Shown piece by piece: positions 37,801 through 50,086 of a stretch of DNA of 64,000 nucleotides. The stretch is from Geosiphon pyriformis (taxonomy: Eukaryota; Glomeromycota; Glomeromycetes; Archaeosporales; Geosiphonaceae). Positions within the stretch are counted from its first letter, which is position 1. Every line of letters begins with the position of its first letter. The notes under the pieces are model-generated. The model was given only the letters and a program-made list of their open reading frames with translations. It had not been told where the DNA came from and did not search any database. The stretch is taken from contig JAAOMT010000543.1 in the NCBI GenBank assembly GCA_016748015.1, forward strand, positions 186,001 to 250,000, written 5' to 3'. The position numbers and the translations under genes were made by a program.

Positions 37801-37900
37801 AAACTATTGCTTTTAGTAGTATTTTAAAGGCGATTTTGAAATTGATTTTTGTTAGTAATTTTAATTGGAAAACCAAAGTGTCCTTGTTAAAATATTGTAA
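34830..37900 (-). pseudogene. Gypsy A pol remnant: RT thumb, RNase H, integrase
   Basis: Minus-strand readings, broken by many stops: LKLNIAKCYFGKTNLVFFGHIISKNKVKP around 36750-36600 (RT thumb; I quote only its outline), a RELRG-like tether near 36550, FVYLDFNK near 36400 and RIFKLTKLKCGSIKLEI near 36270 (RNase H), and an integrase core with INFKV-type CIKD/GIDIV equivalents between about 35700 and 34870. RT upstream of 36800 is too decayed to delimit exactly, so the upper bound is a guess. Order RT-RNase H-integrase fixes it as Ty3/Gypsy rather than Copia. Confidence 0.7.
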
Positions 37901-39401
37901 ATTATATTCTGTATTAATTTTATGAGCTTTTTTTGTCTATTGTTATTAAAGTATTTGAATTATACTGTTGGCTAATTTTTAAGAAAGTAGACTGGAGTTG
38001 TATTTTTTTCTTTTATTTGAATTTTTCAAATTTAATCTTATATTTATTATCTTTAATAAGTAATAATATGTTAAGAATATAATATTTTGGACACTATTGG
38101 TTATTATAAAACATAATACATTCTTCATATAGTTGAATGTTTATTTGTTTTAGTTGTTGAATTTGGGTTTTTTTGATAAGTAAACATGGCTAAAAGTTAA
38201 ATAATAGAGTTCAACTTTATTTTTATAGTCAAATCTAACTAATTTCATTGTATATTCGATGTACTTTGCTTTTTTTATTTGGCAAATGTTTTTTTGGAAT
38301 TCTTTATTGATAAAAATTATAACTAGTTTGTAAATTATTTTAGTATTATATGAGTAGCAATAAAATTTGTTAAATATACTATTATATACTGCTGTAAATA
38401 ATGTTCCATGTTTTATTTTTTCAGAGATAAAAAAAGCATATTGGCAGATTTGATTGCAAACTTTTCCTTTTATTATAATATTAATCTAATAGTATTCTTT
38501 AAACAGTGATTTTTTACATAGAAGACAAAATGTATTATCTTATTTTATATTTTATTTTGGACTGCTAAATCATTTTTAGTAGCAGATTTTACAATAATAA
38601 CAAGTGTGAATTTCATATGTTTTTTTTCGTGATATACAAGCTTTCATAAATGAAAGTTTTTTGTTATAATTTTTATATTTAAATGAAATATAAGCTGGTT
38701 GTTTTTTTGGTGTTACCAATAGAATTTTAGTCAATAATTAACATAAAATTACCTTTATAATTTTTATATTATTATTATTTTAATTATCACTTATTATTTA
38801 AACAAATTATCAAATATTATTATTTAATTAATAACTCAATTTATATAATACAAATATAATGATCAGATTATGCAATACTCTGAACTCTATAACATTCAAG
38901 AATTTGCCAAAATTTGTAAAATTTTGCAAAATAATTAAATAATTCAACAAAATAGTTAATAGTTCATAGAAACAACTTGTAGTTTACTGAAATATATTTT
39001 TAATTTACCAAAATAATAGCAAAAAGAAAAGTGCAAGTTCATAGATTAGTACTATTACAAATTATATAAAAGAAGAGCTTTTTTCTTTAAAAAACAACAA
39101 AATTATAATTAATTTACTTGAAATTCTTCAAATTTTTCATTAAGATTTTAAAATTGATTAGTTACCAATTTCAGTAATCTGTTTGTAATTCTAAGCCTGA
39201 ACAAAAGACAATTTTTTTAACAAAATTCTTTTTTTTTTACATTTTTTTTATTTTTATTATTATATATATTAAAATAACCTATAATGAGATTTCTGTAAAA
39301 GAGTTAACTTTTATAGCAAAGTAATTACACATTTTTTAGTGAACTTTTAAATAAGCATTTTCTAGAAAAAAGTTAACTTTTATTGCAAAATAACTGACAT
39401 A

Positions 39402-39993
39402 CAGAGGGTGTCCAAAAGTTTCCGAACAAACTTTGGAGTAACATTCCACATGCTTGAATAATTAGAAAAGCACGAGTTTATTACTAAATTAAGTTAGTTA
39501 ATTATTTAATTATGCGTTTTTTATTTTTTAAACACGCGTGTATAATGTTTTTTCGCGACGCGCATAATCGATTTTATTCATACTCGTTTTTTTATAAAAA
39601 TGAAATGTAACGCGCATATAAGATTTTTTCGTCGTTTTTATTAAAACGAAATGGGAGCAAAAAAAGAATTAACGATTGCTCAACGTAATACTATATGCTT
39701 ATTACAACAGCATGGCAAGAAATATCGTGATATTGCCAACATAGTCAATTGCAGCTTGACAACAGTTTCGGATACAATAAAACGATTTAAAGAAACTGGT
39801 TCAATTGATTCAAGACCTCGTTCAGGACGTCCACGTTTATTTACTCACCAAAAATATCGCCGACTTAAACGTTTAGTAACACTTAATGGAAAAATTTAGA
39901 AAATTACTATAAAATTATAAATATGTTGTTTATTTTGTTTTATTTTATAAAAAAATAAATATTATTTTTAAATAAAATCTTGGACACCCTCTG
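39402..39993 (+). mobile_element. short Tc1/mariner derivative with perfect 14-bp terminal inverted repeats
   Basis: 592 bases between TA dinucleotides (39400-39401 and 39994-39995), the classical Tc1/mariner target. Both ends read CAGAGGGTGTCCAA inward (17 of 20 if extended). It encodes only an N-terminal transposase DNA-binding region. CpG is frequent (cgcgacgcgc near 39556, aacgcgcata near 39610), unlike the CpG-free surroundings, so it is among the youngest insertions in the block. Confidence 0.88.
39651..39899 (+). CDS. truncated Tc1-type transposase, helix-turn-helix part only
   Basis: 82 residues. The start MGAKKELTIAQRNTICLLQQ is followed by HGKKYRDIANIVNCSLTTVS (paired-like helix-turn-helix) and the basic motif SRPRSGRPR typical of Tc1 transposases between the two DNA-binding subdomains. 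The frame stops after TLNGKI. The catalytic DDE domain (about 250 residues in full elements) is absent; the sequence passes to the 3' terminal repeat within 90 bases, so the element is an internal-deletion derivative. It could be mobilised by a full transposase, or the peptide could bind terminal repeats; the second is speculation. Confidence 0.8.
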   Translation: MGAKKELTIAQRNTICLLQQHGKKYRDIANIVNCSLTTVSDTIKRFKETGSIDSRPRSGRPRLFTHQKYRRLKRLVTLNGKI

Positions 39994-40156
39994 TAGAATT
40001 GATTATTCTATTTATAAGCTTAGCAGTTTAAATTATAGAAGATTATTTGAAAATAAATTCAATTATTAAAAGTTTAACAACTTCCAATAATTCAGAATTA
40101 CCAGTAACACAACATAAATAATATTCAAGAAAAGAGACCAAAAACCTCCAATAATA

Positions 40157-42796
40157 TTAGTTCTAATTTTAAGTATAAAACATACTAACTGTTGGCTAAT
40201 TTTTTCAAGTCATAATAAAATTAGTTGTAATGTAAATGTTTTAAATAACTGTTTAGTTTTTTCAGCCCAATTGAACCAAGAGTTAAGTGCTATGTAAATT
40301 TTAGTAGTTGGTTTTTTTTTTCAAATTTAAAAACTAGAGCTTTCTTGAATTGTTTGTTAAAAATACTACAAATAACAGATACTTTGGTATATTGTTTTTG
40401 ATATAAAATCTTGAACTTCTAGATTTTCTAATCTAAATTTGTATTTGCTTTAAAAAACCAATTATTTTTAACAAAAGCTTAATATTGAGGTGTATCTATA
40501 ACTAAAACTTTGACTGAAATGATAATTTTATTAATTTTTCTTACTGGCGTTTTTTATATCATCTGTTATAATAATCACAATTTGGGTAAATTTGTTAACA
40601 GTTTATTAAAACTGTTATATTAATTGATAAATAATAATATTTTTAGCAAATCTACTGTTTAGAATTAAGCAAATTGGCTTTCTTTTAACTTTTGTTTCAA
40701 TGTATATAGCTGTAATTGCTTTTTGTTTAATACTGTTGTATTGCTAAGCAAAAATAGTAATTTGTTTGCTTTAAATTTGAATGGAAAAACATTTGAAAGA
40801 TTTGTATTTTTAGCAATTTTGGCTAATAAAATAGTATAATTATTGTAAAAAAAAGTTTGTCTTTATGCTATATTTTTACTTTTAAAAAGTATAGTTTGTT
40901 GAAAATTCTGTTTTTTAGACATAGTTAAATAATTGAGTTGGATATATAATAATTAAATCTTTGTTAATTAGGGTTTTGGAGTATTAATTAATTATTATTG
41001 CAATTATTATTAACAAAAAACCGATTTTGTGGTGTAAATTGGTTCTGTTAAATTAATTTGTAAGCAAAAACTTAATATTATTAAACTGGTGATAATTGTT
41101 AGTATTGTAGAGATTGTTGTACTATTGTTATTAAATTGGTTATAGAGTTGATTAGTAATAATTGTTTTGATATTATGATCTTAGTAGATAATATGATGAG
41201 TAGTAAAAATTGGTAGTAAAATTGCTGAAGTTAAAAATAATATTAATTATTCTTTTGTTGTTAATTTCTATAATTTTTAACAGTTTTATTTTTAATGTTT
41301 TGAAATATTACAATAATAACAGTTTTAAGATTGGTTTTTAAATGTTAAAAGGTTTTTTTGGTTTTGGTATTGAGATAATTGATATTTTTATTAATTGATA
41401 AAATATGTTTTAATTTTCTTGGTAAGTTGATTAATTTTTTCTTTAGTGACTAAACTGGTTTTTTCAAATGCAAAGTTAACAAGTTTAGTATAATTGGCTT
41501 TTTTTATAATTATTTTATAGTTTTTAGCATGTATTATAACAGTGATTAAATTCTTAAATATATGTAATTAAATTTTTTTAATAAGTTTATCTTTTAGTCC
41601 AATAACAAATTAATCTAATAGTTAAGTATTTGAATAATAATTGTTGCTTTCTAACTGTTTAATTCTTTAAAGAAGCTTATTAAACTTTTCAAAATAAGTT
41701 ATAATAGATTTAATATGTTTCTGTTTAATGTTTTAAAAATTATTTTAGAGAGTAATTAAAGTGTTGTTGTTAGTAAACTGCTTAAAAAAAACAGTTTCAA
41801 AAGCTGACCAGTCAAGAAAAAATGCTACTAAATTTTTAAATCATTTAGCTATAGTTTTTTATAAAAAATAAAAAATTGTTTTTAGTATTTTTGCTGTATT
41901 TTATCTATTGATATCTTTAACTTTAGTAACTTTGTTAAACCATTTTTAAAAACTGGTTTTAGAGTTTTTTTCTGAAAATTTAAAGATTTTTGTAATGTAA
42001 ATAATAGTTATTTCTTTGTTTTTATTGTTATTAGTATATTTTTACTATTTTTTTATTTTTTATTTTTTCTCTTTTTTAATTGGTTCAAAAATGTTTTTTT
42101 CGTAAGTTAATGTTTCTAAATATTAACTTTGGTTTTTTGCTAAATAATTAAGAAAATTAATATTAATATAAATTAGTTTTAGCTGTTGAATTAGACTTTT
42201 AGTAAAGTTTTTTGGTCTTGAAAATTAATTAAATAGTAAATTTGGTATTTGTGCTTAAGCAAACAAAATTGAAAAAAATATAATTAAAAGTGATAGTTTA
42301 TAATTGGTTCTTTATTTAAGTGTTTGCAAGTATTAAAAGACTGTTTTTAATGTATTAAAAATTGTATAAACTGGTTGGGTGTTTTTTTTTGTTTTTGCTG
42401 CTTGTTTTAGATTTAAATTTAAGTTTAAAAACAAATTATGAATTAGCAGAAGATTTTTTTTCACAAAACTTAATAATATTATAATCAAATTTTTCAAAAT
42501 AAATAGTGCAATTATCAATACTAATATTTTTTAAATCTTTATTTGAGTAGTAGATAAGATTTTTAGGAAGATTTTACTTGATTTTTGTAATATTGTAATT
42601 TCCAAAGAAATAATTATTAATTTGGTTTTCAATATATTAGAAAAGTGTTTTTTTAAAAGTTATAATTTTGTTTTAGATTTTAAATTATTGTTTGCAGTAA
42701 GTGTAAATTAACTAATAGTACTCTAGAGTTGTTATGTCTAATATGGTTTTCACTTTGATTTAATTATTGTTGTGTTATTTCAGAGAAAACACCAAA
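40157..42796 (-). pseudogene. Gypsy A 5' internal region with gag remnant
   Basis: Around 41960-41480 on the minus strand the text reads, with stops, DWSAFETVFFKQF, then KSIITYFEKFNKLL and IKQLESNNYY and LLDXFVIGLKDKLIKKI, the outline of a Gypsy capsid (retrotrans_gag) domain. The remainder down to 40157 and up to the LTR has no readable domain. No intact frame remains. Confidence 0.65.
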
Positions 42797-43790
42797 TGTT
42801 ATTAGAAATTTTTGGTCTCTTTTTTTAAATGTTGTTAATATTGTTTTGCTGTTAATTTCTTATTATTAGAAGTTGTTGAATCTCTAATAACTGAATTTAT
42901 TTTCAAATTATTTTTTATAATTTGAACTGTTGAATTTATAAATAGAATAGCCAATTTTATGCCAGTTATTTATATAATTACTTTGCAATAAAAGTCAACT
43001 CTTATTCAAAAAATGTTTATTTAAAAGTTCATTAAAAATATATAGTTATTTTGTTGTAAAAATCAACTTTTTTACAAAAATTTTGTCTGTAAACTACTTT
43101 AATATATATATTAAAAAATAAAAAAAATAAAAAAAAATGTAAAAAAAATTTTGTTTAAGAAAATTGTTTTCTGTTTAAGTCTGGCATTACTAACAAATTA
43201 CTAAAATTGGTAACTAATTAATTTTAAAATGTTAATTGATATTTGAAAAAATTTTAAGTAAAATAATTATAAATTTGTTGTTTTTAATATAGTTTTTATT
43301 AAAGTAATTTGTATAGATACCAAGAAAAATAAGTTTTAATAAATATAAATTCAAATTGAAATGAGTTTTAACTAAAATATATTTTTTCAAAAAAAAAGTT
43401 TTTCTTTTATATAAATTTGTTATAATAATATTTTTTAATTTAGCACTTTTTTTTTTCTAATATTTTAACAAACTAAAAATATATTTTGTTAAATTATAAG
43501 TTGTTTCTGTAAACTATAAATTATTTTAGTAAACTGTTGAATATTTTGTCGAATTATTAAGTATTTTGGCAAATTCTGAATATTATATAATTTAATGTAT
43601 TATATGATTTGATTATTGTAATTTAGTTATTTTTGTGTTTTATATAAATCAGATTATTAATTAAATAATAATTTGAATAATTTGATAAAATAATAAGTAA
43701 TAAATTGAAATAATAATATATACTATTTAATAATAAAAATTATAAAAATAATTTCATACTAAATAATATTTCAATTTTTTACTAGTAATA
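42797..43790 (-). repeat. 5' LTR of Gypsy A
   Basis: 994 bases; on the minus strand it begins TATTACTAGTAAAAAATTGA and ends TCTAATAACA. Pair of 31402-32363. The first Cs/Gs in the TG..CA ends are partly mutated (CA to TA at 43789-43790). Confidence 0.8.
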
Positions 43791-44748
43791 TTAAAAATAG
43801 TTAAACATTAATACAGTACATTTTGAATATAGTTAATAAGTTTTTTAAGATCAATAATATTTTTATTAACAATAATAAAACAGTTGCAATTTTTATTAAC
43901 CAAAGAGTAATAAACTTTTTATTGTTAAACATAATAAATTTCACAGATACTTAGAAATTTTTCTGTCAACAAAGAGTATATCTAAACCAAGTTTATCAAA
44001 ATACAATTAAATATTAGGTTTTTTTTAAATATAGTTATTAAAAAAACATTGTTTGATAAACAATTTTTGTGTTTAGTTTCAGTTGTTTTGCAATTTATAT
44101 TTGATTACTAAATACAGTTTAATTTTATGTCTAAGAATATGTGTTAAAAATAGAATATTTTAATAATAAAAAAGTTTAAGTTTAAAGCCAATTTGCCTAA
44201 AGACTTTTTTAATAAGACTTTATATTACTTATCTCTATATAAATTGAAATTTTTTGAGCAAATACAAGTAGAAAACAAAATGGCTTCAGTTGTTAGGTTT
44301 TCTAATATAACAAATATTCTTGGCTGTTTATTCAAGCACTGTTTTTTAAATTTGCAAATTACAAACTAAACACCCATAAATCTATTGTAAAAATATTTTT
44401 AGACAATAAAATTTCTTTAATTAACAACTTACTTAGTGCTTTTTATTTTTTTGGCTATTTTTCAATATTTAAGATTTTGGAAGATCTCTATTATTTTAAT
44501 ATTGTTTATTTTTTAAAGCACACAAGTATTGTCTTTAAAAACAGATTGTTAGATAAATATAATGTGGTTTTAAATTGGAAAATTTTTTATTGTTAAAAAA
44601 AATTAAGTTCTAAAAATCCAATACTATTATGATTTATTAAAGTTTTAGTTTACATAAATAAACTTTTGCTAATTTTGATAAAATTGCTTTAACTTCTGAT
44701 TACTCAAATTTTTTTTGTTCAGAAAAATTTTTAAATATTTATAATTGT
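43791..44748 (+). mobile_element. LINE2 fragment 3: RT C-terminal part and linker
   Basis: It picks up exactly where fragment 2 stopped: LIQYILNIVNKFFKINNIFI near 43813-43875 and NNKTVAIFIN parallel LINE1 TQHILNVASEFFHVNNISI and NDKMVAIPIN. It ends near FLNIYNC at 44748, equivalent to LNILESGNFASVCD upstream of RNase H, and continues at 54605. Confidence 0.7.
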
Positions 44749-45709
44749 TGTTACCCAAGTAGAAAAAAACAAATTCAAAAGATATTGAAAAACCATGATT
44801 AGTAAATATAATAATATAGAAAAACATAATAATATGAAATAACACAATAACGTAAAATAATACAAAAATACTAGCCATAACATAGAATAACTAATTACAG
44901 TGTAAAAAAACAAAGCAACAACAGAAATAGCAAACAATAACTAATAATAACAAGTGATTAAAAAATAATTTTGTAAAACTAAAAATATATATAAAAAATA
45001 AATAGTTTAATAGTAAAAAAAAACAGACAAAAAAATAGTCAGATAAAAAATATATCTTTTACTTATATTTATTAAATCTATTTTATTTATATATTTATAT
45101 TATTTTAAATAAAAAAAATATTTAAAACAAAAAAAATTACTTATTTATGATCTATGAATTTTATGTTTAAACTAAATTATGCATTTTTTATTTTTATTTC
45201 CAGCCAAATACTCTTAACATAAAATTTTTTAAACCAATAATAGCTTAGACTACTTATTTTTGATTATAATAATTAATAATACTAATTTTTTTTATTTTTT
45301 TTTTATTTTTTCCTCTTTTATTTTATTTTATTTTCTCTTTTGTGAAGCAGCAACATTGCAAAATTAATTGTTTGAAAATAAACTTCATAACAGCTTAGTA
45401 AAAAAAGAAGTTTTTTTTAGAATTGTATCTTGTTAACTTATCAAAAAGACAAAAAGACACTACTAGATCTTAGTAACTGTATTCAACTAGCTCAGAAAAA
45501 ATATCTCATACATTTAAGCCATAAATAATTAAATACTTTTCTGTGTTTTATAAATAAAAAACTCACCAGATAAAACTATCAAAAAATCTTTAAAAACTAA
45601 TATCAAATGACTTATTTTAAGTATTTAAAATAGAAGTTTTCAAGCTTTTATTATCCAAATTTAAAGCATTAAATGTTATTATTATACTTTATCAAATTTA
45701 CTCATAATA
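44749..45709 (+). repeat. 5' LTR of Gypsy B
   Basis: 961 bases, TGTTACCCAAGTAG at the start and TTTACTCATAATA at the end. Matches 53639-54604; the mismatches are mostly C/T and G/A. Different LTR family from Gypsy A. Confidence 0.85.
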
Positions 45710-47340
45710 TTTGGTGCTCTTTATAAGATTATAAAATCTATAAAGACAGAGAACTCTAAAAATTTACCAAAGTAATAACTATTAAAACTATAAAAAAAGA
45801 TTATTCACTATATAAAAAAGCATTATTTTAACACTTTAGAAAAGATTTAGAAATACCAATAGAAATTGTTATTACAAAAAGTAATTTTTATTACTATATA
45901 CATGTCAAAGTTGACTACTTATAAGAACAAACAACAGACACAAAAAAACTTAAAAAACAAATCTATTAAAATTTATTAGTATACTTAATTTTAATTACTA
46001 TATAGATAATAGCTAAAATTTTTCTAATAATCAATCAGGAAATCCCAAAATACATTAGCAAACAGTATTTTCAAATAAAAAAAAACCATTAAAACTCAAT
46101 TTCAAAGAATCTATATCTAAAGACAAAAGTATATTAGCCATATAAAAAAAAATTTGACTCATAATCAACAAAAAATCAAGGCTTTTTTTGCCAACAACTT
46201 TCTTATATTATTAAATCTCTAAAAGCAGAATTCTGTTTAACCAACTTATAGAAACACAATTAAAAACTTCAAAAACTTCTAGAACTTTGTATTATTGGGA
46301 TTATAACCAAAATTTTTAGACCAAATCTTTAAGAAAATATGGATTATTGTTTGAAAATCTTACTTTAGCAGTTAGTAAAACTAGTGCAAATCCTTTTTTT
46401 AGACACAATCATTAATATTATTTTTAAACAAATCAACTATTATATTTTTAAGTAAAACTATTATCTTACAACCTATTGGCTATTCTAATAAAAAAAACGA
46501 CTAGCCATAAGCTCAACAAAACAATCAGACTTGTTTTTGTTGATATTTTTTTTATCAACAATCAAACTAATTTTTATTACTCAAATCATGACTTACAGAG
46601 ACATTACCAGACTGAAAAAAATTTTTAGTAAAGAAAAAAATGCATATATTTGGATTATAGAAGCCAAAAAAACAATCAGAATCAATAATTAAAACAAAAT
46701 TAAAACAATCTAAGCTTTACTGTTTTTTTTAACAAAAACTGTAAATTCATAATATTAAAGTCTTAAAAAGAAACCAGCCAACTTTGCTGCTTTTAAACTC
46801 AGCTTTCTACAATATTTTTGTGATTTTAATATGTTTATTAGACTACAAAATCAATTTAGTGTAATAAAATAAAAAGATCATAAAGCAGTAACTATGTATT
46901 TCGAGCAATTTAATCAAATTTTTCACCAAATTCAAACAATCAAAAAAAACTATTATATATTAGGACAAACTTTTAACCAATTTATCAAAGAACAAAAATT
47001 AATATTCTTTAATCTATTAGATTTTATTACCTTGACAACTTACAAGAAACTATAATGCTTGTTTATAACTTTAAATTAGTGAAGCAAAAAGCCAATTATA
47101 CCCAAGTCATCAACTTAACCATAAATAAAATTTCAGAAATTAATGTCAAGCTTATCAATTAAGTAAAAAATTAACTCAAAAAATTAAGAAATTTTAACAG
47201 AAAACTTTGAATCTTATTAATCACAACAACATAAAAACAACTCCAACAGTTATCAACAACAACAAAATTAACAATAACAACAACAACTTTGGAAATCAAA
47301 TCTTCATAATTGTTACTATTGTCAGAAACCAGACATATTG
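45710..47340 (+). pseudogene. Gypsy B gag remnant with broken zinc knuckle
   Basis: Broken frames; a Gln/Asn/Lys-rich text. A knuckle remnant at about 47319-47360 keeps the first pair (CYYCQKP), after which a 1-nt deletion loses the GH and final C. An (AAC)-like run at about 47240-47290 precedes it. Confidence 0.6.
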
Positions 47341-47899
47341 TAAAAGATTACAAAAAAAAACAAACTAATCAAAACTGAAAAAATCAATATTAATCACAAC
47401 CAATATATTTTTAAGCCATAAGATTTCAATATTTTTTATTATAATACTCACAATTATAGTATTTATCTTAATTTTTTTTGACTTATTATTAGTCTTTACA
47501 AGTAATAACACAAATAATACTTTAGTATCAAGCTTTGATATATAATAATCTAAACTCCAAATCATTAACTATAATCAAAGATAATAAAATATTTATGGAA
47601 ATTAAACACAATCTATTAGTAAATTAACAAAACCAGTATATTATAGCAATATACTACTTCAAATAACATAAACAAAATATTCAAATTAGGTTTCATATTT
47701 TGGTCTTATAAAAACTCTGAATTTTTATAATATTATAGATTGGAACAAAAAAAATATAGTTGAAATTACCAATTTTTTCTCTCTTAATTTTAGTCAAATT
47801 GTCAATACAATTTTTCTTGCCATTATTACTAAAAATAATATATTAATTACCATATTTCTATTTGATATTAACAGTTTAAACACTACTAATTTTTTTAAT

Positions 47900-48300
47900 A
47901 GAGCTGCTATTAATTAAAATAAGCCAATTATAACAATATACACTGACACCAGAATAGAACAAATAAATATTAAATTAATATTTAATAGTAAATTTACAGA
48001 CAGCATAATCATAAAACAACTCATGAATTAATTAGATCACCAAATAAATTGTGCAATCACAACTAGAATAATTACTATAGATAGGAATACCAAAACACTA
48101 ATAAAAGAGATTAACAATTTTTTTTTTAAAATTCATAACATCAATATCCCAATAAAAGTATTTATTATAGAAGCTATTTAATATCAAGCCTTAGTTAGAA
48201 ATAATTAACTATTAAAAAACCATGTCATATTAAACTAGAATACATAAAAACTACAAATTATTTTTAATAGACAATATATTAAAGTATTTACAATATGTGA
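47900..48300 (+). pseudogene. Gypsy B aspartic protease remnant
   Basis: Reads TRIEQINIKLIFNSKFTDSI, where the family has a LDSGS-type active site; the catalytic Asp has become Asn (G-to-A). Further on the text reads INNFFFKIHNINIPIKVFII. Between here and the RT (48300-50090) lie broken frames without a clear domain. Confidence 0.6.
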
Positions 48301-50086
48301 ATACTTTAGAATAGTAGCTTTAAAATAATGTCTAATTAAATTTAAAGAACTTACTTTCTAGCCAATTTTAAAAATCTATCAAGTTTCTTGAGCTAATAAT
48401 TTTCAGATAAAGCTACTGCTACTTTTTATCTGGAAAGAAAAAGATAAAAGAAGAGTTAATAAAAAACTGCAGGAATTACTATCAATCTACTTAATTTTAA
48501 ATTAAAAAAATTAACTATATTAACCTCTAAAATTAATTTGTGTCAATTATGAAAAAAAGTTATTTTCAATAAACACCTATATTAAAGATAATAAAATATA
48601 ACCTATTACTATCAAATATTATTGCTAATTTTATGTGTTAAAATGATTTAAACAACAAAAATAACAAGGCAAATAGAACAATATACCATGACTTACATAT
48701 GGCAAAATCTTACCAAATAAAAAATTATGAAATGATGTTTTTGACAAAGAAAAAACATATAATAAATTCTGTCAGTACATTATTTTAATTAATAACTAAC
48801 CCCAAAAAAAACTTTATTTGTCACAGTCTATAATTGAACAATAAACCAATTGGATTTATACTCCTACAATAAAAAAAATTGGAATATAATTACAGCAAAA
48901 TAAAAAAATACCACAATTAAAAAAGTACACATCATAAAAAATGTCTTAGTAACTATTAAAAAAATAGATAACTTATTTACAAATAACTCTAAAGTATTTT
49001 AAAACTAATATTAAAAATTTGCTTTTATTTAAGAAAAATAAAAACAGAGATTAACAGATTTTAATACAAAACTGTGCAATTATTACTTGATCTTTTGTTA
49101 TTTTTAGTATTGCAATAAGTGTAATTTTTTGTTTAATCTATCTTTAAAAACACTATATCCTATTATCAAACTATCAGAATTTGAAAAAAATATAAGTTTA
49201 CTACTAAGAGCATGTCATTTTAAAAGCCAAGTAAGACTACCAAAATAGAACAATATTTTGCTTATTTCGATCTTTTCAAAAAGTTAAAACTAAAATTATA
49301 TAATAATGACAATGAAAAAATATGCTCTAAAAAAATACATGAAAATAATACTGAATTTAATTTAAAATACTTTGGATAATTTCTTATAGTTATAGCTCCA
49401 TATTCTTTTGTAAAAATAGATCTCAAAATAGCTTTAGAAATTTCTATTAATATTATAATCCAAGTTGTCTTTTAGTTTAGCTTGAGAAAAAAAAATTGAT
49501 ATAAAAAAAGGTATTATTGATTTAAGATATATAAAAAACATTGTTGTAATATTACAAAACAATTTCAATAAACTTTATATAATTAAATTACAAGAAAAGA
49601 TTATTCAAGCTAATTTTTTGCCCTTTATAAAAATACTTTAATTAATTTTAGTGATCACATATAAAAAATTAAACCTTATTGCTCAAAAATTAAAGAGTTT
49701 AAATTAAGTAAAAGAGAAAATATATTAATTAATTTTATAAAAGACAACAGTAATAAAATAAAACTTATCTATATTAACATGATTATTTTCATTTTTTCAT
49801 ATTAACAATATATTCTAAAAATGAATTGAAAAATTTAAAATCAAGTTTTTTTATTCAAAACTAATCCAGAAATCTGTTTTTTAGCCAATGTTGTTAACTT
49901 ATACATACTTGTCAAAGCTTACAAGCACTTCAAAATTTTTATCCACAATTTTATTAAAGATATTATTGAGATTTTTAAAAAAATTCTTGTTGGTTCTATT
50001 TTCTCAAACATTTAAAATTCTGAGAATTCCAGTCTATTCCAAACTTTGCACAATTGTTTTTATTTTGTAATATTATCTTTCAAGTA

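Larger units (their letters stand above)
38711..40156 (+). repeat. solo LTR (opposite orientation) inserted in Gypsy A, itself interrupted
   Basis: The plus strand begins TGTTACCAATAGAATTTTAG and ends near 40156 with the inverted equivalent of the LTR border (GAGACCAAAAA then AATAATA). It is the same LTR family as 31402-32363 but inverted relative to it, with no Gypsy internal sequence attached, hence a solo LTR. Without the 592-bp Tc1 insert it is about 850 bases, slightly shorter than the intact LTRs. Confidence 0.72.
31402..43790 (-). mobile_element. Ty3/Gypsy retrotransposon (Gypsy A), minus strand, decayed and nested
   Basis: Two direct LTRs (42797-43790 upstream, 31402-32363 downstream on the minus strand) bound the element. 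Next to the 5' LTR at 42796 the minus strand reads TTTGGTGTTTTC, a primer-binding-site-like text similar to that of Gypsy B. Next to the 3' LTR it reads AAGAAAAAAAATTA, a polypurine tract. Between them, on the minus strand, come gag (about 41960-41480), RT end, RNase H and integrase (about 37900-34830). It was later hit by a solo LTR (38711-40156), itself hit by a Tc1-like element, and by a truncated LINE (33405-34811). The element sits inside LINE2 at the RT catalytic box. Confidence 0.82.

Noticed and set aside
38711-43790. A plus-strand Gypsy using the LTRs 38711-40156 and 42797-43790 as a pair
   Set aside because: These LTRs are inverted relative to each other and the sequence between them carries minus-strand gag; the direct pair is 42797-43790 with 31402-32363.
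44669-44937. Two hydrophobic minus-strand frames
   Set aside because: They straddle the border of LINE2 and the Gypsy B 5' LTR, and such hydrophobic text arises from T-rich runs.
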